Assembly (NCBI RefSeq): GCF_001426745.1
Contig: NZ_LMFI01000010.1
Coordinates: 506,693-570,692 of the forward strand
DNA length: 64,000 nucleotides
Reading direction: 5' to 3'
Origin: Nocardioides sp. Root140
GTDB taxonomy: Bacteria > Actinomycetota > Actinomycetes > Propionibacteriales > Nocardioidaceae
The notes under the pieces were generated by a model. The model was not told the origin of the DNA and did not search any database. It saw only the letters and a list, made by a program, of their open reading frames with translations. Positions 34,688 through 43,590 of the stretch are shown here, in pieces. The translations under genes and the position numbers were made by a program. Position 1 is the first letter of the stretch. Each line of letters starts with the position of its first letter.

Positions 34688-35293
34688 TCACAGTGGGCGG
34701 AGCTGGGTGATGGTCCAGGCGCCGTCGACCTTGCGCGCCTCGATGGACAGCTGGGCGGCGGAGATGCTGGCCTCCTTGTCGTCGACCCGCTTGCTGGTCT
34801 GGTCGAGGAAGACCAGCAGCGTGGCCCTGTCGTCGTTGAGCTCCTTGACCGCAGCGGCCTGCACCTGGGCGGTGAGCACCAGCTTCTGCCCGGGCGCCTT
34901 CTCCTGGAGGTTCTTCAGGAGTACGTCGTACTCCTTGCGCGCGTCACCGGTGAGCACGTTGTCGACAATCTTCTGCGAGACCGACGGGTCGGCGTAGTCA
35001 TAGCTGAGCACCCCGGTCAGCGCCCGCGACACCTCGGTCGAGACCTCGCTGGTCGCGGCCTTGTCAGTCAGCGCGTGGTTGTCGGCGGATGGCGCCTCCT
35101 CCTCGGAGTCGAGGCTCGCCAGCCAGCCGAACGCTCCGACCAGCAGGAACACCACGGCCACGACGTACAGCGCGTTGCGGCGGAGCAGTCGCTGCCATTC
35201 GCCCGGCATCGAGGCCCCGGCCGACGTGTCCACTGAGGTCTCGGTCGGTGCTTTGAAAGTGGTCTCGGTTGCTTCGTTCTTCTCGCCGCTCAT
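34688..35293 (-). CDS. Mce-associated membrane protein 2
   Basis: The 201-residue product has a cytosolic N-terminus rich in Thr/Glu, one membrane helix (about 40-60) and an extracellular domain like the mycobacterial Mas proteins (Rv0177/Rv0178 type) with LDSEEEAPSADNHAL and RVSRALTGVLSYDY-like sequence. It ends VDGAWTITQLRPL. Its ATG overlaps the stop of the first Mas gene by four nt. Mas proteins are thought to stabilise the MCE transporter. It is the last gene of the operon. Confidence 0.85.
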   Translation of the reverse strand: MSGEKNEATETTFKAPTETSVDTSAGASMPGEWQRLLRRNALYVVAVVFLLVGAFGWLASLDSEEEAPSADNHALTDKAATSEVSTEVSRALTGVLSYDYADPSVSQKIVDNVLTGDARKEYDVLLKNLQEKAPGQKLVLTAQVQAAAVKELNDDRATLLVFLDQTSKRVDDKEASISAAQLSIEARKVDGAWTITQLRPL

Positions 35294-35940
35294 GAGAGAT
35301 CCACCGCCACCTGCTGGAGGTTCTCCAGCTTCCATTCACCGTCGACCTTGGCCAGATCGGCCGTGTAGCGATTGCGCTTGGGTGGCGTCTGGGCGTCTGG
35401 GTCCTTGTCGTCGATCACGGTGAGTTCGAGTGAGGCGATGACCGTCGCCGTGGTGGGCGTGATGTCCACGACCGCGGCGTCGACGACCTTGGCGGTCGAG
35501 ATCGCCTTCTGCTCCTTCAACAGCTGGCGCTGCTCGTCGGTCAGGTTCACCGTCTGGTCGTAGAGCAACCCGGTGGTGACCTCCTGCCACGCCGCTACGC
35601 TCCCGTCGATGTCGCGGTAGTCGAGGGTGTTCATCACCTCGATGTCGTGCTTGGCCGCGATGAGCGCTGCGTCGCGACTGTCGCCCAGGGTGGACGCCGG
35701 CTCCTCGTTGCTGCTGTGCCACCAGGCGAAGAGCCCTGTGCCGAGTACGACGGTCGCGAGCAGCAGTGCACCGACCTGGAACCAGAACGCCTTGCCGGCC
35801 AGCGGCTCGGCACCGGAGTCCTTTGACGACGACACCGGCGACGCCGAGTCGGCAGCAGAAGCCACCGGTGCCGTCGAGTCTTCTCTGTCTTCGTCGGGCG
35901 CGGTCACGCGCTCCCCCTCCGTTGTGGACAAGGCCATCAT
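35290..35940 (-). CDS. Mce-associated membrane protein 1
   Basis: The 216-residue product has an acidic, Ser-rich cytosolic N-terminus (about 50 residues), a membrane helix FWFQVGALLLATVVLGTGLF and an extracellular cystatin-like domain containing MNTLDYRDIDGSVAAWQEVTTGLL. The ATG at 35940 overlaps the MceF stop by four nt. It is a paralogue of the next gene in order and size. Such pairs follow mce genes in mycobacteria and streptomycetes. Confidence 0.86.
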   Translation of the reverse strand: MMALSTTEGERVTAPDEDREDSTAPVASAADSASPVSSSKDSGAEPLAGKAFWFQVGALLLATVVLGTGLFAWWHSSNEEPASTLGDSRDAALIAAKHDIEVMNTLDYRDIDGSVAAWQEVTTGLLYDQTVNLTDEQRQLLKEQKAISTAKVVDAAVVDITPTTATVIASLELTVIDDKDPDAQTPPKRNRYTADLAKVDGEWKLENLQQVAVDLS

Positions 35941-37067
35941 TCCCCCATGAGTTCGGCCAGAGTGGAAGGAACACGCACGCTCGTCGGTCCGCGCACGTTG
36001 GCCCCGCTGCTCGGTGCGAGCGTGCAACCCGCGTTGGTGTTGAACTTCTTGCCACCTGACGTGTCGAGGCCGGGGCGCACCGTCGTGTCGCCGTACCCCG
36101 TGGTGCAGGGCAGCGGGTCGAAGTAGGTCTGCACGAGTCCCATCTCCATGCCACTGGACTTGGTGATGGCGTAACCGACGCTGAACGCCTCGGGCATCCT
36201 GATCAACGCATCCTCGACACCGGACGCGTTGACGCCGAAGATCTGCGCGGTCGAGACCAGGTTGGCCATCAGCGCACCGATCGGGCCGCCGACCTCGTTG
36301 AAGAGCTTGCCGATCTCCTGCGAGGCGGCCGGGGTGGCGCCGATCAGGTCACGCAGCGGCTTGTCGGCGTCCTTCAGCCCGCCGGCGATCAGGCGGAGGT
36401 TGCGGCTGAACGCCTTGATCGACGCCGCCGACTCCTCCTGGGTCTTCAGCACGATCGTGGAGTTCTCGATCAACCCCTTGGTGACCAGGAAGTTGCGATC
36501 CGCGCTCTCGGCGAAGTCCTTCGAGGTCTGCACCAGCCGCGGCAGGTTTCGGTTGGCGCCCTTGGAGAAGTTGTAGGTCTCGTCGATCACCGTGGTGAGT
36601 GCGTCCTTAGGCACCGAGTTCACGAACTCGTAGCCGGTGCGCAGCAGCTCGTCGATCGACGGCGGCAGCGAGGCGTCGGTGCCGACGATGCGGTCGCCGC
36701 TCTCGAGCTTCGGGCCGTCGGTCGTCTCGGAGCTGAGGTTGATGTACTGCTCGCCGATCGCGGAGCGGTTCGACACCTGAACCTTCACGTCGGCCGGGAT
36801 GTCGGGCGCGTCCTTGTTGATCCGCAGCGTCGCCTCCACGCCGTTGTCGGTGACCTTGAGCGACTCGATCCGGCCGACGGGTACGCCGCGGTAGGTGACC
36901 TCGCCGTTCTCGAAGATGCCGCCGGCCTGGGGCAGCGCCACGGTCACGTTGTACGACGACTTGAACGGGTCGAGTCCGACGTACCGGGCGCTCAGGTAGG
37001 TCGTGGCCAGCAACGCGATGATCACGAACGCCAGCACCTGGATCTTCATCCGTGCGGTCAACATCAC
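35937..37067 (-). CDS. mceF: MceF, substrate-channel protein
   Basis: The 376-residue protein starts with an uncleaved helix MKIQVLAFVIIALLATTYLSARYVG, followed by the MCE domain (about 38-120; YNVTVALPQAGGIFENGEVTYRGVPVGRI) and a long helical region forming part of the hydrophobic tunnel. The GTG start overlaps the MceE stop (GTGA); an ATG one codon later is possible. In the hexameric MCE assembly each of MceA-F contributes one subunit to a channel that carries lipids across the cell wall. Confidence 0.92.
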   Translation of the reverse strand: MMLTARMKIQVLAFVIIALLATTYLSARYVGLDPFKSSYNVTVALPQAGGIFENGEVTYRGVPVGRIESLKVTDNGVEATLRINKDAPDIPADVKVQVSNRSAIGEQYINLSSETTDGPKLESGDRIVGTDASLPPSIDELLRTGYEFVNSVPKDALTTVIDETYNFSKGANRNLPRLVQTSKDFAESADRNFLVTKGLIENSTIVLKTQEESAASIKAFSRNLRLIAGGLKDADKPLRDLIGATPAASQEIGKLFNEVGGPIGALMANLVSTAQIFGVNASGVEDALIRMPEAFSVGYAITKSSGMEMGLVQTYFDPLPCTTGYGDTTVRPGLDTSGGKKFNTNAGCTLAPSSGANVRGPTSVRVPSTLAELMGE

Positions 37068-38392
37068 TGATCACCCTCTCGGGGTGCGAGGGACGAGTCC
37101 GCCTGTGGGGACGACGAGTCCGTCGGGTCGGACGGCGAGGGGTCGGACGGCGAGGGGTCGGACGACGTGGTCGGGTCCGAGGACGACGGGTCGGACGACG
37201 GCGACGGGTCGGACGACGGGTCAGTCGGGTCTGCCGAGGGCGTCGGCACCGTCATCGTCGGTGTCGGGATGCCCGGTGCCGGCGAGTTGGTCGGCTCCAG
37301 CAGGGTCGGTGGTGCGTTCGTGTTCAGCCCCGGCGACGTGCGGGTCGCCGGTGCGGTGCCCGACACCCGCGGCCACACGCACCCGATCGCGTCGCAACCG
37401 GCCGGCAGGGTGCGGAAGTTGGTCGTGATGAACACGTTGAGGAAGTCGCCCTTGATCGCGCCCAGCACCGAGTCCGGGAACGGGTAGGTGAGCAGCATCT
37501 GCAGGGACTCCGGCAGGTCGGAGCCCGACTTGGCGAGCTGGGCCAGGATCGGCTCGAGGCTCTGCAGGTCGGCGACGATGTCGTCCTGGGCGGCGTTCAG
37601 CGTCTCGACGGTGACGTTGGAGAGTGTGTCGAGCGAGCTGAGCATCGCCACCAGCTGCTTGCGCTGGTCGACGATCACCTGCATGCCGGGGCTCAGCTCG
37701 TTGAGCGCGTTGGTGATCTTCTCCTTGTCGCCGTCGAGGGTCTCCGACAGCCTGGCGAGTCCGTCGATGGCCGCGGTGATCGACTCCTTGCGGTCGTCGA
37801 GCCCGGTGACGAAGGTCTGCATCTGGCCCAGGAACGCCTTGATCTCGCCGGGTCGGCCGGTGGAGATCTTCTGCAGCTCGCGCGAGATCTGCTGGAACTT
37901 GTCGATGCCGCCGCCGTTGAGCACCATCGACAGGGCACCGAGCACCTGCTCGACCTCCGCGGCCTGCGAGGTGGCGGCCAGGCCGAGGTTGTCGCCGTCA
38001 CTCAAGGAGCCAGAGGGGCCGGATGTGGAGGCGGCCGGCCGTACGAGGGCGACGTACTTCTCACCGAGCAGCGAGGTCTGCGAGAGGCGGGCCTGCGTGC
38101 CGGCGGGCAGGTCGACGTCGCTGTTGACCACCAGCTCGACGTGGGCGCTGTGGCCGTCGTCGTTGAGGGTGATCTCCGAGACGCGTCCGACGGCGACGTT
38201 GTCGACCTTGACGCTCGACTGCGGCACCAGGTCGAGGGCGTCCTCGAAGTCGGCGCTGATCTTGATCGGGTCGTCGCCGACGTCGGCGCCGCCGGGCAGC
38301 GGCATGTCGTAGGCGCCGCCGCTGATGCCGGAGCAGCCGGCGAACAGCAACACCGAGGAGGCGGCCAGGGAGCCGAGGGCAAGACGCTTCAT
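37064..38392 (-). CDS. mceE: MceE, lipoprotein subunit of the MCE complex
   Basis: The 442-residue protein has a lipobox LLFAGC (Cys20), as MceE proteins have in mycobacteria (LprK type), then an MCE domain (IKISADFEDALDLVPQSSVKVDNVAVGRV) and long helices. The last 90 residues are a low-complexity tail of SDPSPSSDPSSSDPT type, unusual for MceE, which may reach into the peptidoglycan. Its ATG overlaps the MceD stop by four nt. Confidence 0.92.
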   Translation of the reverse strand: MKRLALGSLAASSVLLFAGCSGISGGAYDMPLPGGADVGDDPIKISADFEDALDLVPQSSVKVDNVAVGRVSEITLNDDGHSAHVELVVNSDVDLPAGTQARLSQTSLLGEKYVALVRPAASTSGPSGSLSDGDNLGLAATSQAAEVEQVLGALSMVLNGGGIDKFQQISRELQKISTGRPGEIKAFLGQMQTFVTGLDDRKESITAAIDGLARLSETLDGDKEKITNALNELSPGMQVIVDQRKQLVAMLSSLDTLSNVTVETLNAAQDDIVADLQSLEPILAQLAKSGSDLPESLQMLLTYPFPDSVLGAIKGDFLNVFITTNFRTLPAGCDAIGCVWPRVSGTAPATRTSPGLNTNAPPTLLEPTNSPAPGIPTPTMTVPTPSADPTDPSSDPSPSSDPSSSDPTTSSDPSPSDPSPSDPTDSSSPQADSSLAPREGDQ

Positions 38393-39429
38393 CGGGTCTC
38401 CCCCACTCCGGGCAGCAGGTTCGGCGGCGCGTCGGAGGACGTCCGGCTGTCGAGGCCGTTCTTCGACCACAGCGTCAGCTCGTTGAGGTTGCCGCGACCC
38501 TGCAGCGTGTTGGACTTCGGGTCGTAGGCCTTGAGGTAGTTCTGCAGCACCAGCGGGATCAGGCGCACCGACTCCTCGAGCGACTTCTTCTGATTGACCA
38601 ACACCTTGGTCGGGCCGACCAGCTGGCTGACCGACGACTTCAGGTTGCCGCGGTTGTCGCGGATGAAGTCGTCGAGGATCACCAGTGCGTCGCCCAGGTT
38701 GGTGACCGCCGTGGTGAGGTCGTCGCGGTCGTCGGCGAGGTAGTCGGTGACTGCCGCGAACTGCTGGTTGACGTTGCCGACGGTGCGGTCGTTGGCGACC
38801 AGCATGTCGTTGAACTTCTCCAGGTTGGTGACGGTCGAGAAGAAGTCGGTGTCGGTCTTGCTCAACGTGGCGGTCGCCTTGCTGAACTCGCTGATCATCG
38901 TGTTGAGGTTGGTGCCCTGCCCGTCGAGGTTGGCTGCGGCTACCTCGAGCAGGTCGGCGAGCGCACCGTCCTTGTTGGCTCCCTCGGGACCGAGCTTCTT
39001 CCCGACGTCGTTGAGCGACTTGTAGAGGTCGTCGATCTCGACCGGCACCGCCGTGCGCTCGCGCGGGATCTCGTCGCCGGACTCGAGCTTGGCGCCCCCG
39101 TCGTACGGCTCGGTGAGCTGCACGAAGCGGTCGCTGACCAGGGTCGGGGCGACGATCACGGCGGCGGTGTCGGCGCCGACCTCCTGGTCCTCGTCGATCT
39201 CCATGCTGACCCGCACGAGGTCGCCCTCGGGGTCGACCGCGGTGACGTGGCCGACGGGTACGCCGAGGATCTGTACGTCGGAGCCGGGGTAGAGCCCGAC
39301 GGTCGACTCGAAGAGTGCCTCGACCTTGGTGGGCTCGGGCTTGAACCAGGCCTTGGCGCCGACCACGATCGCGGCCGTGACCAGTGCCAGGGCGATCACG
39401 ATGACCGCGATCCGCTTGACGAGCTTCAT
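38389..39429 (-). CDS. mceD: MceD, substrate-channel protein
   Basis: The 346-residue protein has an N-terminal helix (KRIAVIVIALALVTAAIVVGAKAWF), an MCE domain (EALFESTVGLYPGSDVQILGVPVGHV) and a helical rod. It overlaps neighbours at both ends by four nt. The order mceA to mceF follows the standard operon, so the letter is taken from position as well as from similarity. Confidence 0.9.
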   Translation of the reverse strand: MKLVKRIAVIVIALALVTAAIVVGAKAWFKPEPTKVEALFESTVGLYPGSDVQILGVPVGHVTAVDPEGDLVRVSMEIDEDQEVGADTAAVIVAPTLVSDRFVQLTEPYDGGAKLESGDEIPRERTAVPVEIDDLYKSLNDVGKKLGPEGANKDGALADLLEVAAANLDGQGTNLNTMISEFSKATATLSKTDTDFFSTVTNLEKFNDMLVANDRTVGNVNQQFAAVTDYLADDRDDLTTAVTNLGDALVILDDFIRDNRGNLKSSVSQLVGPTKVLVNQKKSLEESVRLIPLVLQNYLKAYDPKSNTLQGRGNLNELTLWSKNGLDSRTSSDAPPNLLPGVGETR

Positions 39430-40445
39430 CGTCCGCCTCCCGTGGCCGGCGAACAGTTGCGTTCGACGTCGTTGTCGAGCAGGGGTGCCTGCGAGGCGTC
39501 GAAGAGCCCGCAGATGTAGCTGTCGATCCAGCGGCCGCTGCCGGTCGCGGAGGCGAGCACCCGGTAGTAGGGACCGAGTCTGGACATGGCTGCCTCGAGG
39601 TTCTGCTGGTTGCGGTTGAGGATCTCGGAGACCTTGTCGAGCTTGGCCAGCGCTGGGCTGAGCGTCTTCTCGTTGTCCTTGACCAGGCCGCGCAGCTGGG
39701 TGCCCAGTGCTGTGGTGCCGGTGAGGAGGTCCTTGACGGTCTGGCGGCGGGTCTCGAGCTCACCGAGCAACGCGCTGCCGTCGGTGATGATCTTGGCGAA
39801 CTCGGCGTTGCGGTCGGCCAGCGTGCCGGTGACACTGCTGGCCGACTGCATCAGCCCGGCCAGCTCGGCGTCGCGGCTCGACAGGGTGCGCGACAGGTCG
39901 GTCAGCCCGGTGACGATCGAGCGCACCGACTGCGGGGTGTTGCGGAACGTGTCGCTGAGCACCTGGAAGCTCTTCTCGAGCTGCTCGGTGTCGATCTCGT
40001 CGACGGTCGTGGAGAGGTCGGAGAACGCCGCGTTGACGTCGTACGGCACGGTGGTTCGCTCGACCGGGATCGGCTCGTCGAGCTCACCGCTGCCGAGCGG
40101 GTCGATCGAGAGGAACTTCTGGCCGAGCATCGTCTTGACCTTGATCGAGGCGGTGCTCTCGCTGCCGAGGTCGACGTCCTTGACCCGGAACTCGACCTCG
40201 ACCACCTTGCCGTCGAGCGAGACGTCGGTGACCTCGCCGACCATCACCCCGGCGACGCGCACCTCGTTGCCGGGGCGGATGCCGCCGGCCTCGGCGAACT
40301 GGGCGGTGTAGGTCCTGCCGCGCAGGCCGGGAAGGGCCTCGGCGTAGAACGCGCAGAGGAAGACCAGGACCATGGCGGTGATGCCGACCAGGGCCAGGAC
40401 CACCTTGTTGCGTTCGGCGAACGCTGTGCGATAGCGCGTCATCAT
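39426..40445 (-). CDS. mceC: MceC, substrate-channel protein
   Basis: The 339-residue protein has the helix VVLALVGITAMVLVFLCAFYA, the MCE domain QFAEAGGIRPGNEVRVAGVMVGEV and the motif VKVKTMLGQKFLSIDP typical of MceC. The ATG at 40445 overlaps the MceB stop codon. It is about 180 residues shorter than mycobacterial MceC proteins because the proline-rich C-terminal extension is absent. Confidence 0.9.
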   Translation of the reverse strand: MMTRYRTAFAERNKVVLALVGITAMVLVFLCAFYAEALPGLRGRTYTAQFAEAGGIRPGNEVRVAGVMVGEVTDVSLDGKVVEVEFRVKDVDLGSESTASIKVKTMLGQKFLSIDPLGSGELDEPIPVERTTVPYDVNAAFSDLSTTVDEIDTEQLEKSFQVLSDTFRNTPQSVRSIVTGLTDLSRTLSSRDAELAGLMQSASSVTGTLADRNAEFAKIITDGSALLGELETRRQTVKDLLTGTTALGTQLRGLVKDNEKTLSPALAKLDKVSEILNRNQQNLEAAMSRLGPYYRVLASATGSGRWIDSYICGLFDASQAPLLDNDVERNCSPATGGGR

Positions 40446-41449
40446 CGGCACCTTCCGGCGATCGGCTGGGCTCCGAGGTCCCCGTAGTAGCCCTCGGGCA
40501 TCGGGATGCGTCCTTCGATGGAGCAGAGGTAGAAGTTGACCCACGAGCCGTAGCTGGCCGCGCGTCCGATCCGGTCGAGCTTGGTCGGCAGGGTCTGGAG
40601 GAACTTGTCGATCACCGGCGCCGAGTCGTCGAGGTTCTCCGACAGGTCGCCCAGCGCGGAGATCGCACCCTTCAGCGGCTTGCGTCCCTCGTCGAGCAGT
40701 CCGGCGACGCTGGTGGTCAGGTCGCCCAGCCCGTCGAGGGTGTTGCCGATCGTGACCCGGTCGCCGGCCAGGCCGCTGACCAGCTGCTGGAGCGTGGTGA
40801 TCGTGGTGTCGAGCTGGCCGGACGGGTCGTTGAGCGTGGTCAGCACGTTGTTGAGGTTGGTGATCAGGTCGCCGATCACGGCGTCCTTCTCGGCGATCGT
40901 CGAGGTCAGGCTGGCCGTGCTCGACAGCAGCCCGTCGACCGTGGCGCCCTCACCCTGGAAGACCGCGATGATCTGGTTGCTCAGGTTGTTGACGTCCTCG
41001 GGGTTCAGCAGCTTGAACAAGGGGCGGAAGCCGTTGAACAGCATGGTCAGGTCGAGCGCCGGCTCGGTGGCGTCGGTGGAGAACGTGTGGCCCTCGCTCA
41101 GCTTCTTGCCCGGCTTCGTGGGCAGCTCGAGCGCGATGTAGCGCTGGCCGACCACATTGCGGAACCGCAGCTGCGCTGTGGTGCCCTCGGTCAGGTCGAC
41201 GTCGTCGCTGACCGTGAAGGTCACCTTCGCCAGCCGCTTGTCGGCCACCTCTACGTCGGAGACCGTGCCGATCTTGACGCCGGCGATGCGGATGTCGTCG
41301 CCCTTGTTGAGACTGGTCGCGTCCTCGAACATCGCGCTGTACTCCCGCGAGCTGCCACCGGAGTCGTTGCGAATCGTGGAGGCCAGGATCGCGGTCGCGA
41401 GCACGGTGACGATGGTGAACACCAGGCTCTTGATGATCGTGCTGGTCAT
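40442..41449 (-). CDS. mceB: MceB, substrate-channel protein
   Basis: The 335-residue protein has the helix SLVFTIVTVLATAILASTI and the MCE domain SAMFEDATSLNKGDDIRIAGVKIGTV, followed by VVGQRYIALEL. Its ATG overlaps the MceA stop. Several coiled segments (ITTLQQLVSGLAGDRVTIGNTLDGLGDLTTSV) match the long helices that build the lipid tunnel. Confidence 0.91.
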   Translation of the reverse strand: MTSTIIKSLVFTIVTVLATAILASTIRNDSGGSSREYSAMFEDATSLNKGDDIRIAGVKIGTVSDVEVADKRLAKVTFTVSDDVDLTEGTTAQLRFRNVVGQRYIALELPTKPGKKLSEGHTFSTDATEPALDLTMLFNGFRPLFKLLNPEDVNNLSNQIIAVFQGEGATVDGLLSSTASLTSTIAEKDAVIGDLITNLNNVLTTLNDPSGQLDTTITTLQQLVSGLAGDRVTIGNTLDGLGDLTTSVAGLLDEGRKPLKGAISALGDLSENLDDSAPVIDKFLQTLPTKLDRIGRAASYGSWVNFYLCSIEGRIPMPEGYYGDLGAQPIAGRCR

Positions 41450-42738
41450 TGGAGAACCACCTTCGTGTTCCGCAGGGCCGGGCCGAGCAGCAGGCTGGCC
41501 CAGTCGGGGTAGTCCTCGGGTGCGAGCCCCTGCGTGGGCGCCATCAGCTCGGCGATGAGCTGGTTCTCCGCCGGGGAGTTGGCCTCGCCGAGTCCCCGCG
41601 CACTCGGCGAGACCGACAGCTGTGCCGGTGCGATGCCGGGCGGTGCCGAGATCGCGTCGGGCTCGCCACTGGCCCGCGGCCTCGTGGTGTCGCCGGTGAT
41701 GTAGGGGCAGCGCGCCTTGCCACCGGTCGAGAACGTCGGGGCGTCCTTGCCTGCGAGGTACTTGCCCCGCGAGGGCTCGATGTTGAGCCGCACGTGCAGG
41801 CCCGGCTCGTCGGTGCCCTTGCCGAGCACCTTGTCCATCGTGGGGATGAAGTTGCGCACCGCGCGGAACATGCAGGGGAACTGCGAGGCATACGGGCGTA
41901 CGGCGCCCAGGGCGGCACGCGACTTGTCGGAGAGGATCTCGATGGTGTCCTTGTTCTGGTCGAGGAATCCGTTGCTCGCGTTGGCCGCCGTGATCACGTT
42001 GGTGTAGACGTCGCTGAGCTGGGTCTGCTGGTCGACCAGCGTCTTCGAGGTCACCGTCATCGTGTTCAGCGCGTCGAGCAGGTCGGGGAACGCGTCGTTG
42101 TAGCCGTCGGCGACCGTGGCCAGCCGGGCGAAGTCCTGCGTCATCTGCGGCACCAGCGGGTTGAGCTTCTCGAGGTAGGCGCCCCACTGCGTCATGGAGT
42201 CGCCGATCGCCTCACCCTGCCCGGCCAGCATCGCGGAGAGCTCGCCGAGCGAGGCCGAGAGCTTGTCGGGCTGCAGGGTCTGCAGCAGCGGCAGCAGCTT
42301 GTCGAAGAGCTTCTCGAGCTCGACCGCCTCCTGCGACTTGTCCTGCTCGATGACGTCACCGTTGGAGAGTCCGTCACCCGGTGCGCCGGCGGCCGGCATC
42401 AGGACGACGTACCGCTCGCCGAAGAGGGTCTTGGGCAGCAGCCGGGCCAACGTGTCGCTCGACAGCGTCTTGGCGGTGTCGGGGTCGAGCGAGAGGGTCA
42501 GCGTCGCGCCACTGTCGGTGGCCTCCACCGAGGAGACCCGGCCGACGGGCACGCCGTGCACCTTGACGTCGGAGCCCTCCTGCAACGCGTTGCCGACCGC
42601 GCCGGCCTCGAGCTTGACGTCGACGGTGTCGGTGAAGGCCTTGTTGTAGACCATCAGTGCGACCACGCAGAGCAGCAGCGCGAGCGCCAGGGAGCCGAGG
42701 CCGAGGCCCACGTCGGTGAGCTTGTAGGGGCGCTTCAT
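41446..42738 (-). CDS. mceA: MceA, substrate-channel protein
   Basis: The 430-residue protein has an N-terminal helix (DVGLGLGSLALALLLCVVALMVYNKAF), an MCE domain with LQEGSDVKVHGVPVGRVSSV, then a long helical domain with LFGERYVVLMPA. The C-terminal 90 residues are Pro/Ala-rich. Its ATG overlaps the YrbEB stop by four nt. MceA is the first of the six channel subunits. Confidence 0.92.
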   Translation of the reverse strand: MKRPYKLTDVGLGLGSLALALLLCVVALMVYNKAFTDTVDVKLEAGAVGNALQEGSDVKVHGVPVGRVSSVEATDSGATLTLSLDPDTAKTLSSDTLARLLPKTLFGERYVVLMPAAGAPGDGLSNGDVIEQDKSQEAVELEKLFDKLLPLLQTLQPDKLSASLGELSAMLAGQGEAIGDSMTQWGAYLEKLNPLVPQMTQDFARLATVADGYNDAFPDLLDALNTMTVTSKTLVDQQTQLSDVYTNVITAANASNGFLDQNKDTIEILSDKSRAALGAVRPYASQFPCMFRAVRNFIPTMDKVLGKGTDEPGLHVRLNIEPSRGKYLAGKDAPTFSTGGKARCPYITGDTTRPRASGEPDAISAPPGIAPAQLSVSPSARGLGEANSPAENQLIAELMAPTQGLAPEDYPDWASLLLGPALRNTKVVLQ

Positions 42739-43589
42739 CCGGCGATCCTCACGGTGGTCGTCGTGCCCCACATCGCCAACGACAGCACGAGGTCGAGGAC
42801 GGCAACGGTGACGATGCTGCGGCGTACGGCGGTGCCGACGGCCATGCCCACCCCGGCAGGTCCGCCCTGGGCGGTGAAGCCGAGGCGGCAGTGGATCAGG
42901 ATGATCAGCACCGAGAAGATCAGCACCTTCACGAACGACAGCAGGATGTCGATCGGGGGCAGGAACAGGTGGAAGTAGTGGTCGTAGGTGCCGGCCGACT
43001 GCCCGTAGAAGTAGACCGTGATCAGCCGTGATCCGGCGTACGACGTGAGCAGGCCGATCATGTAGAGCGGGATGATCGCGATGAAGCCGGCGATCACCCG
43101 GGTGGTGACCAGGTAGGGCACGCTCGGCACTGCCATCACGGTGAGGGCGTCGACCTCTTCGTTGATCTGCATGGCGCCGAGCTGGGCCGTGAAGCCGGAG
43201 CCGACGGTGGCCGACAGCGCTAGGGCCGCGACCAGCGGGGCGATCTCGCGGGTGTTGAAGTAGGCCGAGATGAAGCCGTTGAGGGTCGAGGTGCCGATCT
43301 GGTCGAGGGCGGCGTAGCCCTGCATGCCGACCACGGTGCCGACGAAGAGCGTCATGCCGAGCATCACGCCGATCGTGCCGCCGATGACGGCCAGTGCACC
43401 GGAGCCGAAGCTCACCTCGGAGAGCAGCCGCAGGATGTCGCGGGGGTAGCGCTTGAGGGTGGCCGGGATCCACGCCATCACCGCGCCGTGGAAGCGCAGG
43501 TCGGCGCCAGCGTTGGCGATCGGCTTCAGGATCCTGTCGAACCAGCGCGGCTCCCGCACCTTGCCCCGCGTCGCGGTGTGTTGTGCCAT
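42735..43589 (-). CDS. yrbEB: YrbEB, MlaE-family permease of the MCE transporter
   Basis: The 284-residue protein shows the MlaE permease pattern: GAVMAWIPATLKRYPRDILRLLSEVSFGSGAL, then FVGTVVGMQGYAAL, EVDALTVMAVPSVPYLVTTRVIAGFIAIIPLY and a final helix. Six membrane segments are visible. It pairs with the YrbEA half of the fused protein encoded one nt upstream, to give the permease dimer of the ABC lipid importer. Confidence 0.92.
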   Translation of the reverse strand: MAQHTATRGKVREPRWFDRILKPIANAGADLRFHGAVMAWIPATLKRYPRDILRLLSEVSFGSGALAVIGGTIGVMLGMTLFVGTVVGMQGYAALDQIGTSTLNGFISAYFNTREIAPLVAALALSATVGSGFTAQLGAMQINEEVDALTVMAVPSVPYLVTTRVIAGFIAIIPLYMIGLLTSYAGSRLITVYFYGQSAGTYDHYFHLFLPPIDILLSFVKVLIFSVLIILIHCRLGFTAQGGPAGVGMAVGTAVRRSIVTVAVLDLVLSLAMWGTTTTVRIAG

Positions 43590-43590
43590 C

